Below are positions 1 to 8,593 of a stretch of 64,000 nucleotides of DNA, piece by piece. Position numbers and translations under genes: made by a program. The stretch is from Paraburkholderia oxyphila NBRC 105797 (GTDB taxonomy: Bacteria; Pseudomonadota; Gammaproteobacteria; Burkholderiales; Burkholderiaceae): contig NZ_BAYD01000001.1 of assembly GCF_000685075.1 (NCBI RefSeq), positions 1 to 64,000 on the forward strand. The letters run 5' to 3'. The stretch's first letter is position 1, and each line of letters begins with the position of its first letter. Below the pieces are notes generated by a model. It was not told where the DNA came from. It ran no database searches and saw only the letters and a list, made by a program, of their open reading frames with translations.

Positions 1-1
1 C

Positions 2-124
2 GGTCTCACTGGCGGTGTGTTCGGCAGTAACTATCAGGACGTGTTTGCGTTCATCGTGCTGATCATCGTGCTCGTGTTCCGTCCGTCGGGGCTGCTGGGC
101 GAACGTGTTGCGGACCGTGCATAA
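2..124 (+). CDS. livH: Branched-chain amino acid ABC transporter permease, C-terminal end (partial)
   Basis: The window opens inside this gene; only the last 40 codons are present. The visible tail has a hydrophobic segment (FAFIVLIIVLVF) followed by RPSGLLGE, the usual ending of LivH/LivM-type inner-membrane permeases. The stop is 16 bp before livM, and livG and livF follow, so this is the first permease of a LivHMGF importer for leucine, isoleucine and valine. The assignment as LivH rests mainly on its place directly before livM. The periplasmic binding protein gene is not in the window. Confidence 0.85.
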   Translation, partial: GLTGGVFGSNYQDVFAFIVLIIVLVFRPSGLLGERVADRA

Positions 125-140
125 GAGGGGGTAGCACAAC

Positions 141-1310
141 ATGACTTCTATTCAACCGATCGAGCCGTCGACGACGCTGATCCCCGAGAAGAACACGACC
201 AGGACCCTCACGGTCGGGATCGTGACGGCCATCGTCGTGGCCGCGCTGCCCTTCGTGGTCGGCGCCGCGGGCGGCAACTACTGGGTCCGTGTGCTGGACT
301 TCGCGATGCTCTATGTGATGCTCGCGCTGGGCCTGAACGTGGTGGTGGGCTTCGCCGGCCTGCTGGACTTGGGCTACATCGCGTTCTATGCGGTGGGCGC
401 CTACGTTGCCGCGCTGCTGACCTCGCCACACCTCACGAACCAGTTCGAGTGGATCGCGCACATGTTCCCGGGCGGCATGCATACGCCGTACTGGATCGTC
501 GTGCCGTGCGCGATGGGGCTCGCCGCTTTTGCGGGTATCGTGCTCGGCGCGCCGACGCTGCGTCTGCGTGGCGACTATCTCGCGATCGTGACCCTCGGCT
601 TCGGGGAAATCGTTCGTATCTTCATGAACAACCTCGACCGGCCGGTGAACATCACCAACGGGCCGCAGGGCATCACGGGCGTGGCGCCGCTGCATGTCGC
701 GGGCATGGACCTCTCGCAGCCGCATACGATCCTCGGTTTCACGTTCACCGCGGTGTACTGCTACTACTACGTGTTCGTGCTCTGCGCGCTGCTCGTGATC
801 TGGGTGTGTACGCGCCTGCAGCACTCGCGTATCGGCCGTGCATGGGCCGCGATCCGCGAAGACGAAATCGCCGCCAAGGCCATGGGCATCAACACCCGTA
901 ACGTGAAGCTGCTCGCGTTCGCGATGGGCGCGTCGTTCGGCGGCCTCTCGGGTGCGATGTTCGGTGCTTTCCAGGGCTTCGTTTCGCCGGAGTCGTTCAC
1001 GTTCTGGGAGTCGGTCGTGGTGCTCGCCTGCGTGGTGCTCGGCGGTATGGGCCATATTCCGGGCGTGATTCTCGGCGCGGTCCTGCTGTCGATCTTCCCC
1101 GAGTTCCTGCGCTCGACCATGGGACCGCTGCAGCATGCGCTGTTCGGCCACCAGATCATCGATACCGAAGTCATTCGCCAGCTGCTCTACGGTCTCGCGA
1201 TGGTCGTCATCATGCTGTACCGCTCGGAAGGCCTGTGGCCCGCGCCGAAGCATGAGGACAAGATCGCGAAGATTGCGAAGCGTACGAGCAAGAAGCCGGT
1301 GCGCGCCTAA
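141..1310 (+). CDS. livM: Branched-chain amino acid ABC transporter permease LivM
   Basis: Inner-membrane permease, 389 aa, with many hydrophobic spans. The family signature GLNVVVGFAGLLDLGYIAFYA is near residues 65-85, and GDYLAIVTLGFGEIVR and AIREDEIAAKAMGIN follow; the latter is the loop that contacts the ATPases. It forms the channel with LivH for import of branched-chain amino acids. A purine-rich ribosome site (gaggggg) precedes the ATG. The order livH-livM-livG-livF with very short gaps indicates one transcript. The C-terminus is basic (KIAKRTSKKPVRA), as expected for a cytoplasmic tail. Confidence 0.96.
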   Translation: MTSIQPIEPSTTLIPEKNTTRTLTVGIVTAIVVAALPFVVGAAGGNYWVRVLDFAMLYVMLALGLNVVVGFAGLLDLGYIAFYAVGAYVAALLTSPHLTNQFEWIAHMFPGGMHTPYWIVVPCAMGLAAFAGIVLGAPTLRLRGDYLAIVTLGFGEIVRIFMNNLDRPVNITNGPQGITGVAPLHVAGMDLSQPHTILGFTFTAVYCYYYVFVLCALLVIWVCTRLQHSRIGRAWAAIREDEIAAKAMGINTRNVKLLAFAMGASFGGLSGAMFGAFQGFVSPESFTFWESVVVLACVVLGGMGHIPGVILGAVLLSIFPEFLRSTMGPLQHALFGHQIIDTEVIRQLLYGLAMVVIMLYRSEGLWPAPKHEDKIAKIAKRTSKKPVRA

Positions 1311-1334
1311 ACGACAGGACGGGAGATACAGCAT

Positions 1335-2110
1335 ATGAGCAACAACCAGATCCGCCTGTCCGTGAAGGGCGTGAACAAACGCTTCGGCGGCCTGCAGGCA
1401 CTCTCCGATGTGGGCCTGCAGATCGAAGCCGGCACGATCTACGGCCTGATCGGCCCGAACGGCGCGGGCAAGACCACGTTCTTCAACGTGATCACGGGCC
1501 TCTATACGCCGGATTCGGGCGAATTCCGGCTCGACGGCGACACCTACACGCCGACCGCCGTCTATCAGGTGGCGAAGGCGGGCATCGCGCGCACGTTCCA
1601 GAACATTCGTCTGTTCGGCGGTATGACCGCGCTGGAAAACGTGATGGTGGGCCGCCACGTGCGCACGAAGCACGGCCTGCTGGGCGCGGTGTTCCAGACG
1701 CCGGCCGAGCGCAAGGAAGAGCGTGAGATCAAGGAGCGCGCGCTCGAACTGCTCGAATACGTGGGCATTTCGCAGTACGCCGACTACACGTCGCGCAACC
1801 TCTCGTACGGCCACCAGCGCCGTCTGGAAATTGCGCGGGCGCTCGCGACCGATCCGAAGCTGCTGGCGCTCGACGAGCCGGCGGCGGGCATGAACGCGAC
1901 CGAGAAGGTCGAACTCACGCGCCTGCTCGACAAGATCCGCGCCGATGGCAAGACCATCCTGCTGATCGAGCACGACGTGAAACTGGTGATGGGCCTGTGC
2001 AACCGCATGACAGTGCTCGACTATGGGAAAGTGATTGCCGAAGGCCTGCCGCACGACGTGCAGAAGGACCCCAAGGTGATCGAGGCGTATCTGGGCGCGG
2101 GAGTTCACTG

Positions 2111-2111
<1 letters not shown>
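1335..2111 (+). CDS. livG: Branched-chain amino acid ABC transporter ATP-binding protein LivG
   Basis: ATPase subunit of 258 aa. Walker A is GPNGAGKTT near residue 40, the signature is LSYGHQRRLEIARAL and Walker B is LLALDEPAAGMN. The non-canonical LSYG signature (instead of LSGG) and the GMN after Walker B are typical of LivG. It hydrolyses ATP with LivF to power uptake through LivH/LivM. It starts 24 bp after livM, and its TGA overlaps the livF start codon (TGATG), so the two ATPases are probably translationally coupled. Confidence 0.97.
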
Positions 2112-2827
<716 letters not shown>

Positions 2828-2860
2828 GCGGTAGCGGTCTTCACGACCGCGAAAGAACGA

Positions 2861-2896
2861 AAGCCGCATGGACCTGAGGCCCATGCGGCTTTTTTC
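2861..2896 (+). terminator. Intrinsic terminator of the liv operon
   Basis: Perfect 11-bp stem (aagccgcatgg / ccatgcggctt) with a short loop followed by a run of T. It lies between livF and the convergent acetyltransferase gene. Confidence 0.9.
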
Positions 2897-2923
2897 ATGG
2901 TACGGCGAGTAGAGCGCCGGTAG

Positions 2924-3394
2924 CTACGCGCTTGCTTCGGATTCCTGCATGCCGAGCCGCTTGCCGAGGCTCACGACCGCATCGGCTCGATAGCCGAGCG
3001 CATCGTAGAACGCGAGCACGTCGGGCTTGCTGCTGAGCACCTGGAGATTGAGCTTCGGGCACCCCATTGCGGCGAGCGCATGCTCCGCATGGTGCACGAG
3101 CCGGGTACCGATGCCGAGCCGCCGCGCATCCGCCGCCACGGCGAGCGAATAGAGCCAGCCGCGATGGCCGTCGTAACCCGCCATCACCGTGCCGACGACC
3201 GCGCTGCCTTCGCCATCTTCGCCACGCACCGCCACGAAGAACAATTCGGGCTGCGTACCGAGCTTGTTCGCGATCGACAGGCGCGGATCGCGGTGCGGCC
3301 GGCCGGTGTCCCCATATTCGGGAAACGCGTCCAGCCACAACGCGAGCACGGCGTCGGTATCGGCCACGGTGAAGGTGCGGATCGAAATGGACAC
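2924..3394 (-). CDS. ypeA: GNAT-family N-acetyltransferase, YpeA-like
   Basis: Protein of 156 aa with the single-domain GNAT fold, which moves an acetyl group from acetyl-CoA to an amine. The acetyl-CoA loop is RRLGIGTRLV near residues 91-100. The stretches GTVMAGYDGHRG, GCPKLNLQV and SLGKRL match what I remember of E. coli YpeA closely, so I assign it to that subfamily. The substrate is not known. It is 19 bp downstream of argD on the same strand and probably shares its transcript. Confidence 0.85.
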   Translation of the reverse strand: MSISIRTFTVADTDAVLALWLDAFPEYGDTGRPHRDPRLSIANKLGTQPELFFVAVRGEDGEGSAVVGTVMAGYDGHRGWLYSLAVAADARRLGIGTRLVHHAEHALAAMGCPKLNLQVLSSKPDVLAFYDALGYRADAVVSLGKRLGMQESEASA

Positions 3395-3413
3395 GGGGCG
3401 CCTTTTTGCGTGC

Positions 3414-4598
3414 TTACAGCGAATCGAGCACCGTGCGCAGCATCGCCATCATCTGGTCGATCTCTTCGTTGGTCACGTTGAGCGCGGGCATGAAGCGCAG
3501 CAGATTCGGGCGCGCCGCGTTCAGCAGCAGGCCGTCCGGTTGCATGAGGCGCGCCTTCTCGACGATCTCCGGGCCGATGTCCTTGCCGAGCAGCAGCGCG
3601 CGCAGGAGACCTTCGCCGCGCTCGCCCTGGAAGCCGCGTTCCGCCGACAGTTCCAGCAGCTTCTCGCGCAGATACTCACCACGCGCACGCACGCCTTCGA
3701 GGAAGCCCGGCGCGACCAGTTGCGAGATCACCGAATACCCCACGGCCGTCATCAGCGGGTTGCCGTTGTAGGTGCCGCCCTGATCGCCCGCTTCGAACAC
3801 CGTGATTTCCTTCTTCGCGAGCAGCGCCGCGAGCGGCACGCCGCCGCCGATGCCCTTGCCGAGCGTCATGATGTCCGGCTCGATGCCCGAGAGCTCGTAG
3901 GCGAAGAGGGTGCCCGCGCGGCCGCAGCCGCTCTGCACTTCATCCGCGATCAGCAGGATGCCGTGCTTCCTGGTGAGCGCGCGCAGTTGCTGCATGAATT
4001 CGCGGGTGGCGGGAATCACGCCGCCTTCGCCCTGGATCGGCTCGAGCATCACGGCGACGGTTTTGCCCGTGATGAGCTTCTCGACCGAGGCGATGTCGTT
4101 GAGGTCGGCCTTCGGGAAGCCCGGCACCTGCGGCGCGTAGATCGTGTCCCAGCCCGGTTTGCCGCTTGCCGACATCGTCGCGAGCGTGCGGCCGTGGAAG
4201 CTGTGGTCGAACGTGATGATCTCGTAGGCGCCGTCGCGGTGCTTCTTGCCCCACTTGCGCGCGAGCTTGATCGCGCCTTCGTTGGCTTCCGCACCGCTGT
4301 TGGCGAAGAACACCTTGTCGAAGCAGCTGTGCTCCGTGAGGAGGCCGGCGAGCTTCGCCATCGGCTCGTTATAGAAGGCGGGCGACGGGTTGATCAGCAG
4401 GCGTGACTGCTTTTCGATCGCCTCGATCATGCCTTCGTTGCAGTGCCCGAGGCTGTTGACGGCCCAGCCCTGGATGAAGTCCAAATATCGCTTGCCTTCG
4501 TTGTCGTAGAGCCACGACCCCTTGCCATGCGTGAAAACGATTTCGGGCCGGTTGGTGATGTACATCAGCGACTCGATCGGGTACTCGGAAAAATTCAT
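3414..4598 (-). CDS. argD: Acetylornithine transaminase family protein (class III PLP aminotransferase)
   Basis: Protein of 394 aa, the usual ArgD length. Visible motifs are FFANSGAEANEGAIKLAR (cofactor phosphate region), HGRTLATMSASG, LIADEVQSGCGRAG (aspartate under the pyridine ring), TLGKGIGGGVP (Schiff-base lysine) and GTYNGNPL. The family interconverts N-acetylornithine and its semialdehyde in arginine synthesis; succinylornithine or related substrates are possible. No other arginine gene is nearby. Its leader contains a structured RNA ending in a terminator about 65 bp upstream of the start codon, so expression could be either independent or attenuated. Confidence 0.9.
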   Translation of the reverse strand: MNFSEYPIESLMYITNRPEIVFTHGKGSWLYDNEGKRYLDFIQGWAVNSLGHCNEGMIEAIEKQSRLLINPSPAFYNEPMAKLAGLLTEHSCFDKVFFANSGAEANEGAIKLARKWGKKHRDGAYEIITFDHSFHGRTLATMSASGKPGWDTIYAPQVPGFPKADLNDIASVEKLITGKTVAVMLEPIQGEGGVIPATREFMQQLRALTRKHGILLIADEVQSGCGRAGTLFAYELSGIEPDIMTLGKGIGGGVPLAALLAKKEITVFEAGDQGGTYNGNPLMTAVGYSVISQLVAPGFLEGVRARGEYLREKLLELSAERGFQGERGEGLLRALLLGKDIGPEIVEKARLMQPDGLLLNAARPNLLRFMPALNVTNEEIDQMMAMLRTVLDSL

Positions 4599-4664
4599 GG
4601 CAACGGGCTCCGCGCTGGGACTGCAATAAGGGTTGGAAAGAAGCCGTCAAAACCGGCAGACAAA

Positions 4665-4692
4665 CAAAAAGCCACGGACTGGCCGTGGCTTT
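4665..4692 (-). terminator. Intrinsic terminator of the structured RNA upstream of argD
   Basis: Read on the minus strand, gccacgg and ccgtggc form a 7-bp stem with a five-base loop, flanked by AAA and TTTTT to extend the helix, then TTTTTGTTTG. It lies between the RNA (4694-4813) and the argD start codon at 4598. Confidence 0.8.
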
Positions 4693-4693
4693 C

Positions 4694-4813
4694 GTGATTC
4701 GAACTCCATGTGCGTTGGGGGTTCAACCCACATGCAACGCGCGTCCGCGACCGAGCCAGGCCCTAGAGATGGGGCAGGCGTCGACGTCGAAGAGCGGACA
4801 GGATGGAGTTCAT
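4694..4813 (-). ncRNA. Structured RNA of unassigned class upstream of argD (6S-like RNA or leader)
   Basis: No ORF is convincing here, but the minus strand has a promoter, long-range complementary arms and a terminator. The 5' arm GAACTCCAT (4811-4803) pairs perfectly with ATGGAGTTC (4709-4701). Inside, GTCCGC (4799-4794) pairs with GCGGAC (4748-4743). A strong hairpin forms between 4734-4725 and 4718-4708, with 9 or 10 pairs and one mismatch. Together these resemble a three-way junction closed by its ends. 6S RNA is one candidate because of the long closing helix, but about 120-150 nt is short for it. A cis-acting leader of argD is the other. I do not assign an Rfam family. Confidence 0.5.
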
Positions 4814-4820
4814 GGGCGCA

Positions 4821-4850
4821 AGAATACGACAAGGGCGGCGGCGCTGTAAA
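4821..4850 (-). promoter_or_regulatory. Sigma-70 type promoter of the structured RNA
   Basis: On the minus strand, TTTACA (4850-4845) and TATTCT (4826-4821) are separated by 18 bp. The predicted start, about 7 bases downstream, falls at the first base before the closing helix of the RNA, which supports both calls. Confidence 0.6.
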
Positions 4851-5008
4851 CCGTCAATGTGCCGATTTGCTTCGATCAGCCGAAGAAATTTTCGTGACGG
4901 CGCGCCGGCCCGCTTACCGGGGTGCACCACTACGCGCGCAAATGCGCAAAGGCATTGCGCGCGCAACGGGTGCGCGGCAGGGGCACACGACGCCTGCCCC
5001 TGCGCCGC

Positions 5009-6040
5009 TCAGACGGGGTTCGCGAGGTCCGCGGCGCTCGTGAACGAGTCCGCGTAGAACTCGTCTTCGGGCAGCCCGTGATGTTGCGAGAAGTCGCGCT
5101 GCGCCGACTCGACCATCACCGGCGCGCCGCACGCATACACCTGGTAGCCGGAGAGATCGGGCAAATCCTCGATCACGGCGCGGTGCACGAAGCCCGTGCG
5201 GCCGGTCCAGTTGTCGTCGGCGGCGGGCTCGGAGAGCACCGGCACGAAGCTGAAATTCGGGATGTCCTTCGCCCACTGCTCGGCGAGATCCAGCAGATAC
5301 AGATCCTTCTTCTGGCGTGCGCCCCAGTAGAGCGTCATCGGGCGGTTCAGATTCTTGTGGGCCGCATGCTCGACGATCGCCTTGAGCGGCGCGAAGCCGG
5401 TGCCCGAGGCGAGCAGCACGATGGGCTTCCCGGAATCCTCGCGCAGGAAGAAGGTGCCGAGCGGCGCCTCGAAGCGCAGGATGTCGCGCTCCTTCATCTG
5501 CGAAAAGACGTGGTCGGTGAACTTGCCGCCCGGCATGTGGCGGATGTGCAGCTCGAGCGGGCCTTCCTCGTGCGGCGCGGTGGCCATCGAGTAGCTGCGG
5601 CGCGTGCCGTCCTTGAGGATGAACTCGAGGTACTGGCCCGCGAGGTACTGCAGACGCTCGTTGGCGGGCAGTTGCAGCTTGAGGACGACGACGTCGTCGG
5701 CTTTGCGCTCGATCGCGGCGATGCGGGTGGGCAGCTTGCGCACCTGGACGTCGCCGACGCCCGCCACCTCGCGGATATCGATTTCGAGGTCGGTCTGCGC
5801 CGTCGCGCAGCAGAAGAGCGCCATGCCGCGTGTTTTCTCGTCGTTCGAGAGCGCCGAAGCGGCGTGCGCGCGCTGCTCGACCTCGCCGCTGCAGACCGTG
5901 CCCTTGCACGAGCCGCAGGCGCCGTTCTTGCACCCGTACGGCAGGCCGACGCCCTGGCGCAGGGCCGCGTTGAGGATGGGTTCGTCGGGTTCGACCTGGA
6001 ACTGCCGGCCGCTTTGCTTGAGCGTTACGTTGAAGACCAT
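5009..6040 (-). CDS. ascD: CDP-6-deoxy-delta-3,4-glucoseen reductase-like 2Fe-2S flavoreductase
   Basis: Protein of 343 aa. An N-terminal plant-type ferredoxin domain has YGCKNGACGSCKGTVC near residues 35-50 and a last ligand cysteine in FCCAT. It is followed by a ferredoxin-NADP reductase module with RSYSMAT (flavin binding), GTGFAPLKA (NAD(P)H binding) and a C-terminal CGAPVMVESA. Such proteins pass electrons from NAD(P)H via flavin to an iron-sulfur cluster and on to a partner. In Burkholderiaceae this gene is routinely named ascD after the deoxysugar enzyme, but no deoxysugar genes are nearby. The physiological partner is therefore unknown, and a general reductase role is equally possible. 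Confidence 0.82.
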   Translation of the reverse strand: MVFNVTLKQSGRQFQVEPDEPILNAALRQGVGLPYGCKNGACGSCKGTVCSGEVEQRAHAASALSNDEKTRGMALFCCATAQTDLEIDIREVAGVGDVQVRKLPTRIAAIERKADDVVVLKLQLPANERLQYLAGQYLEFILKDGTRRSYSMATAPHEEGPLELHIRHMPGGKFTDHVFSQMKERDILRFEAPLGTFFLREDSGKPIVLLASGTGFAPLKAIVEHAAHKNLNRPMTLYWGARQKKDLYLLDLAEQWAKDIPNFSFVPVLSEPAADDNWTGRTGFVHRAVIEDLPDLSGYQVYACGAPVMVESAQRDFSQHHGLPEDEFYADSFTSAADLANPV

Positions 6041-6188
6041 ATTCGAGAAGGCTTGAGTCTGAAATCCGGGAGATTGAGCTGGGTTGCGGCTCGTTTCGCC
6101 GATGTTCGGCGTGCTTGAGCCTGTCTGAGCCTGTTTCGGCCTGCTCGGGCCGTCGCCGCACGACGCCGGCGGCTAAAATGGGTCCACC

Positions 6189-7262
6189 ATGATTGCCACA
6201 CGAACCTTGCGCCGTGCGCGCATCCTCATTGTCGGTTGCGGCGACGTCGGTTCGCGCTGCGTCGCCCAGTTGCAGGCGCGGCGCAGCCGACCGCGTATCT
6301 TCGCGCTCACGCGCCGTCCAGAGCAAACCGGGACGCTGCGCGCCGCGGGCGCGGTGCCGGTCGCCGGCGACCTCGACGTGCGCTCGCGCCTTGCGCGCCT
6401 CGCCGGGCTCGCGAGCGTCGTGCTCCACCTCGCGCCACCCGCCAAAGACGGCGACGACGACTTGCGCACACGCAGGCTGATTGCGGCGCTCAAGGCGCGT
6501 CGGCGCTCGGCGGCGCGGCCCGCCCAAAGCGGGGCATCGCGCCGCGCGGCGAGAGGCGCGCCAGCGCGTACGCCAAGGCCGGCAAAACCGTCGACATCGA
6601 CGCGTACCATGCGTCCGAAATCGCTCTCTATTGTACCCGAGCGCACCCGCCGCACCGCCCATCCCCACCCCGCGCAGCCCACGCTCGTCTACGCGAGCAC
6701 CACGGGCGTCTATGGCGACTGCGGCGGTGCACGCATCGACGAAACCCGTCCGGCGCGGCCTGCCAACGCGCGCGCGAAACGGCGCGTGGCGGCCGAGCGG
6801 CAGTTGCGGCGCGCAACGGCGCGTGGCGCGCTCAAGGCGACCATCGCCCGTATCCCCGGCATCTACGCCGGCAACCGCCTGCCGCTCTCACGGCTGGAGA
6901 AACGCACGCCGGCGCTGCTCGAGCAGGACGACGTCTACACGAGCCACATCCACGCCGACGATCTCGCGGCCATCCTGCTGCGTCTTGCCACGCACGGACG
7001 CCCGGCGCGCGTCATCCACGCCAGCGACGATAGCGAGCTGAAGATGGGGGACTATTTCGACCGCGTGGCGGACGCGTTCGGCCTCGCGCGCCCACCGCGC
7101 ATCAGCCGCGCAGAGGCGGAGCACGAACTCGATCCGACGCTGCTTTCGTTCATGCGGGAATCGCGCAGGCTCGCCAACGTGCGGCTCAAGCGCGAGCTGC
7201 GCGTGCGCCTGCGCTATCCCGATGTGGATGCCTTTTTGCGCACGCTGCCGCCGCGCCCGTGA
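6189..7262 (+). CDS. NAD(P)-binding oxidoreductase of the extended-SDR type (YeeZ-like), with an Arg/Pro-rich insertion
   Basis: Protein of 357 aa. The N-terminus has a Rossmann strand and dinucleotide loop (ILIVGCGDVGSR, residues 12-23). YASTTGVYGD near residue 168 is the usual catalytic-region strand of sugar-nucleotide epimerase-like proteins, and HIHADDLAAILLRLA follows near residue 260. Between strands, residues about 103-162 form an Arg/Ala/Pro-rich, low-complexity stretch that is unusual for the fold. The substrate is unknown. It is divergent from ascD across a 148-bp gap. Confidence 0.75.
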   Translation: MIATRTLRRARILIVGCGDVGSRCVAQLQARRSRPRIFALTRRPEQTGTLRAAGAVPVAGDLDVRSRLARLAGLASVVLHLAPPAKDGDDDLRTRRLIAALKARRRSAARPAQSGASRRAARGAPARTPRPAKPSTSTRTMRPKSLSIVPERTRRTAHPHPAQPTLVYASTTGVYGDCGGARIDETRPARPANARAKRRVAAERQLRRATARGALKATIARIPGIYAGNRLPLSRLEKRTPALLEQDDVYTSHIHADDLAAILLRLATHGRPARVIHASDDSELKMGDYFDRVADAFGLARPPRISRAEAEHELDPTLLSFMRESRRLANVRLKRELRVRLRYPDVDAFLRTLPPRP

Positions 7263-7295
7263 AGCCGGGCCGGCGGCGCGGCGCAAGCGTGCCGT

Positions 7296-7484
7296 TCACG
7301 TGATTGCCGGCAGCGCTTCGAGCAAGAGGAAGCAGAACAGGGCCCCGATGAGCGCCCCGATCAGATTTGGATGGTATTGATGCCGCAAATGCATCGACGC
7401 CAGCAAGCCGCCAATCAGAATCGCCCCCAGCGCCATGAATGCCATCAACACGAAAGAGATTTCGAATGAGCCGTTGATGATCAT
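7296..7484 (-). CDS. Small two-helix membrane protein of unknown function
   Basis: ORF of 62 aa. The start is fixed by a strong ribosome site (aaggagg, 7490-7496 on the minus strand) about six bases before the ATG at 7484. Two hydrophobic helices (about residues 9-31 and 41-58) are separated by a short polar loop, MHLRHQYHPN. It ends in LLEALPAIT. I do not recognise a family. It is convergent with the oxidoreductase and lies 155 bp after rsuA on the same strand. Confidence 0.65.
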   Translation of the reverse strand: MIINGSFEISFVLMAFMALGAILIGGLLASMHLRHQYHPNLIGALIGALFCFLLLEALPAIT

Positions 7485-7639
7485 GATGCCCCTCCTTGCA
7501 ACTTGTAATCGTTGTTGAGTCGAGTATAGGGCGGAACGTCTGGAAGGGCATGCTGCGGCGCGGCGCAACGAGGAGCGAAGCTGCGCGCGTGAGTGGGCGA
7601 ACGCACGAAGGGCAGGCCGTGCGCGGCGTGCGCCGTGGT

Positions 7640-8347
7640 TTACCCCGTGTTGCGCAGCGCGTCGAGCGCGGCCGCATCGAGCCATTTCCATGCGCCCGGG
7701 GCCAGATCCTCGGGCAGCGCGAAGCCGCCGATGCGCTCGCGATGCAGCGCTTCCACGCGGTTGCCCGCGGCGGCAACCATGCGCTTGACCTGGTGGTACT
7801 TGCCTTCGAGCACGCTCAATTCGAGCTCGTGCTCCCCGCGCGCCTGCGCGGCGACGGCGGCGCTGGGCTCGCGCTCGCCGTGCAGCAGGACGCCTTCGCG
7901 CAGCGCCAGCAACTGCGTCTCGTCGAGCGGATGGCGCGTGGTGGCCACGTAGACCTTGGGCACCTTGCGTTTGGGCGAGGTGAAGGCGTGCACGAACTGG
8001 CCGTCGTCGGAGAGCAGCAGCAGGCCGGTCGTGTCCTGATCGAGACGCCCCACGGACTGCACGTTGCGCGCGGCGAACTGCGGCGGCAACAGGTGAAACA
8101 CGCTCAGATGATGCTGCGGGTCGCGCGAGCACTCGTAGCCCGCGGGCTTGTTCAGCGCGAGGTAGGCGTGCGCGTGGAACGGCCAGGGCGAGCCGTCGAC
8201 GCTGAACACGAGGCCTTCGGTATCGAAGGTGGCGAGCGGATCGGCGCAGGGCTCGCCCGCGACGGCCACACGCGCGTCGAGGATCAGGCCGCGGCACTGG
8301 CGGCGCGTGCCGAAGCCCTGGGTGAAGAGAATGCTTTCGAGGTTCAT
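7640..8347 (-). CDS. rsuA: 16S rRNA pseudouridine(516) synthase
   Basis: Protein of 235 aa. A short N-terminal S4 RNA-binding region (LESILFTQGFGTRRQCRGLI) precedes the RsuA-type pseudouridine synthase domain. The catalytic aspartate is in GRLDQDTTGLLLLSDDG near residue 104, and the KVYVATTR and LEGKYHQVKRM motifs are present. It isomerises one uridine of small-subunit rRNA. RsuA is the best fit by length and motifs; RluE or RluF are less likely alternatives. Confidence 0.9.
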   Translation of the reverse strand: MNLESILFTQGFGTRRQCRGLILDARVAVAGEPCADPLATFDTEGLVFSVDGSPWPFHAHAYLALNKPAGYECSRDPQHHLSVFHLLPPQFAARNVQSVGRLDQDTTGLLLLSDDGQFVHAFTSPKRKVPKVYVATTRHPLDETQLLALREGVLLHGEREPSAAVAAQARGEHELELSVLEGKYHQVKRMVAAAGNRVEALHRERIGGFALPEDLAPGAWKWLDAAALDALRNTG

Positions 8348-8593
8348 GGCGGGACGCCGGCGGCTACAAACCGCAGCATTTTAGCGAACGCCAGCGTGCC
8401 ATCCGCGCACATGTCCGGATCGAATGCGTTTTTCCACGCGTGATGCCGCGATGGCGCATGAGGTGCCGCGCGTCCTGGGCGTTCCGGTTGAGACGCTTCA
8501 CGGCGTGTCTTGCGAGGATGGCGTAACGTATCGCAACGCACCGGCCGACGCGTGAATCGCGCGCCGCGCCCGACAGTTCACGAGGAGAACGGC

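Noticed and set aside
63..2108. A 681-codon antisense frame over livM and livG
   Set aside because: Same shadow pattern; both genes underneath are clear.
4694..4713. A TTCGAAT element resembling a tRNA T-loop upstream of argD
   Set aside because: The flanking arms do not pair, there is no acceptor stem or anticodon arm, and the bases pair better in the long-range helix of the structured RNA.
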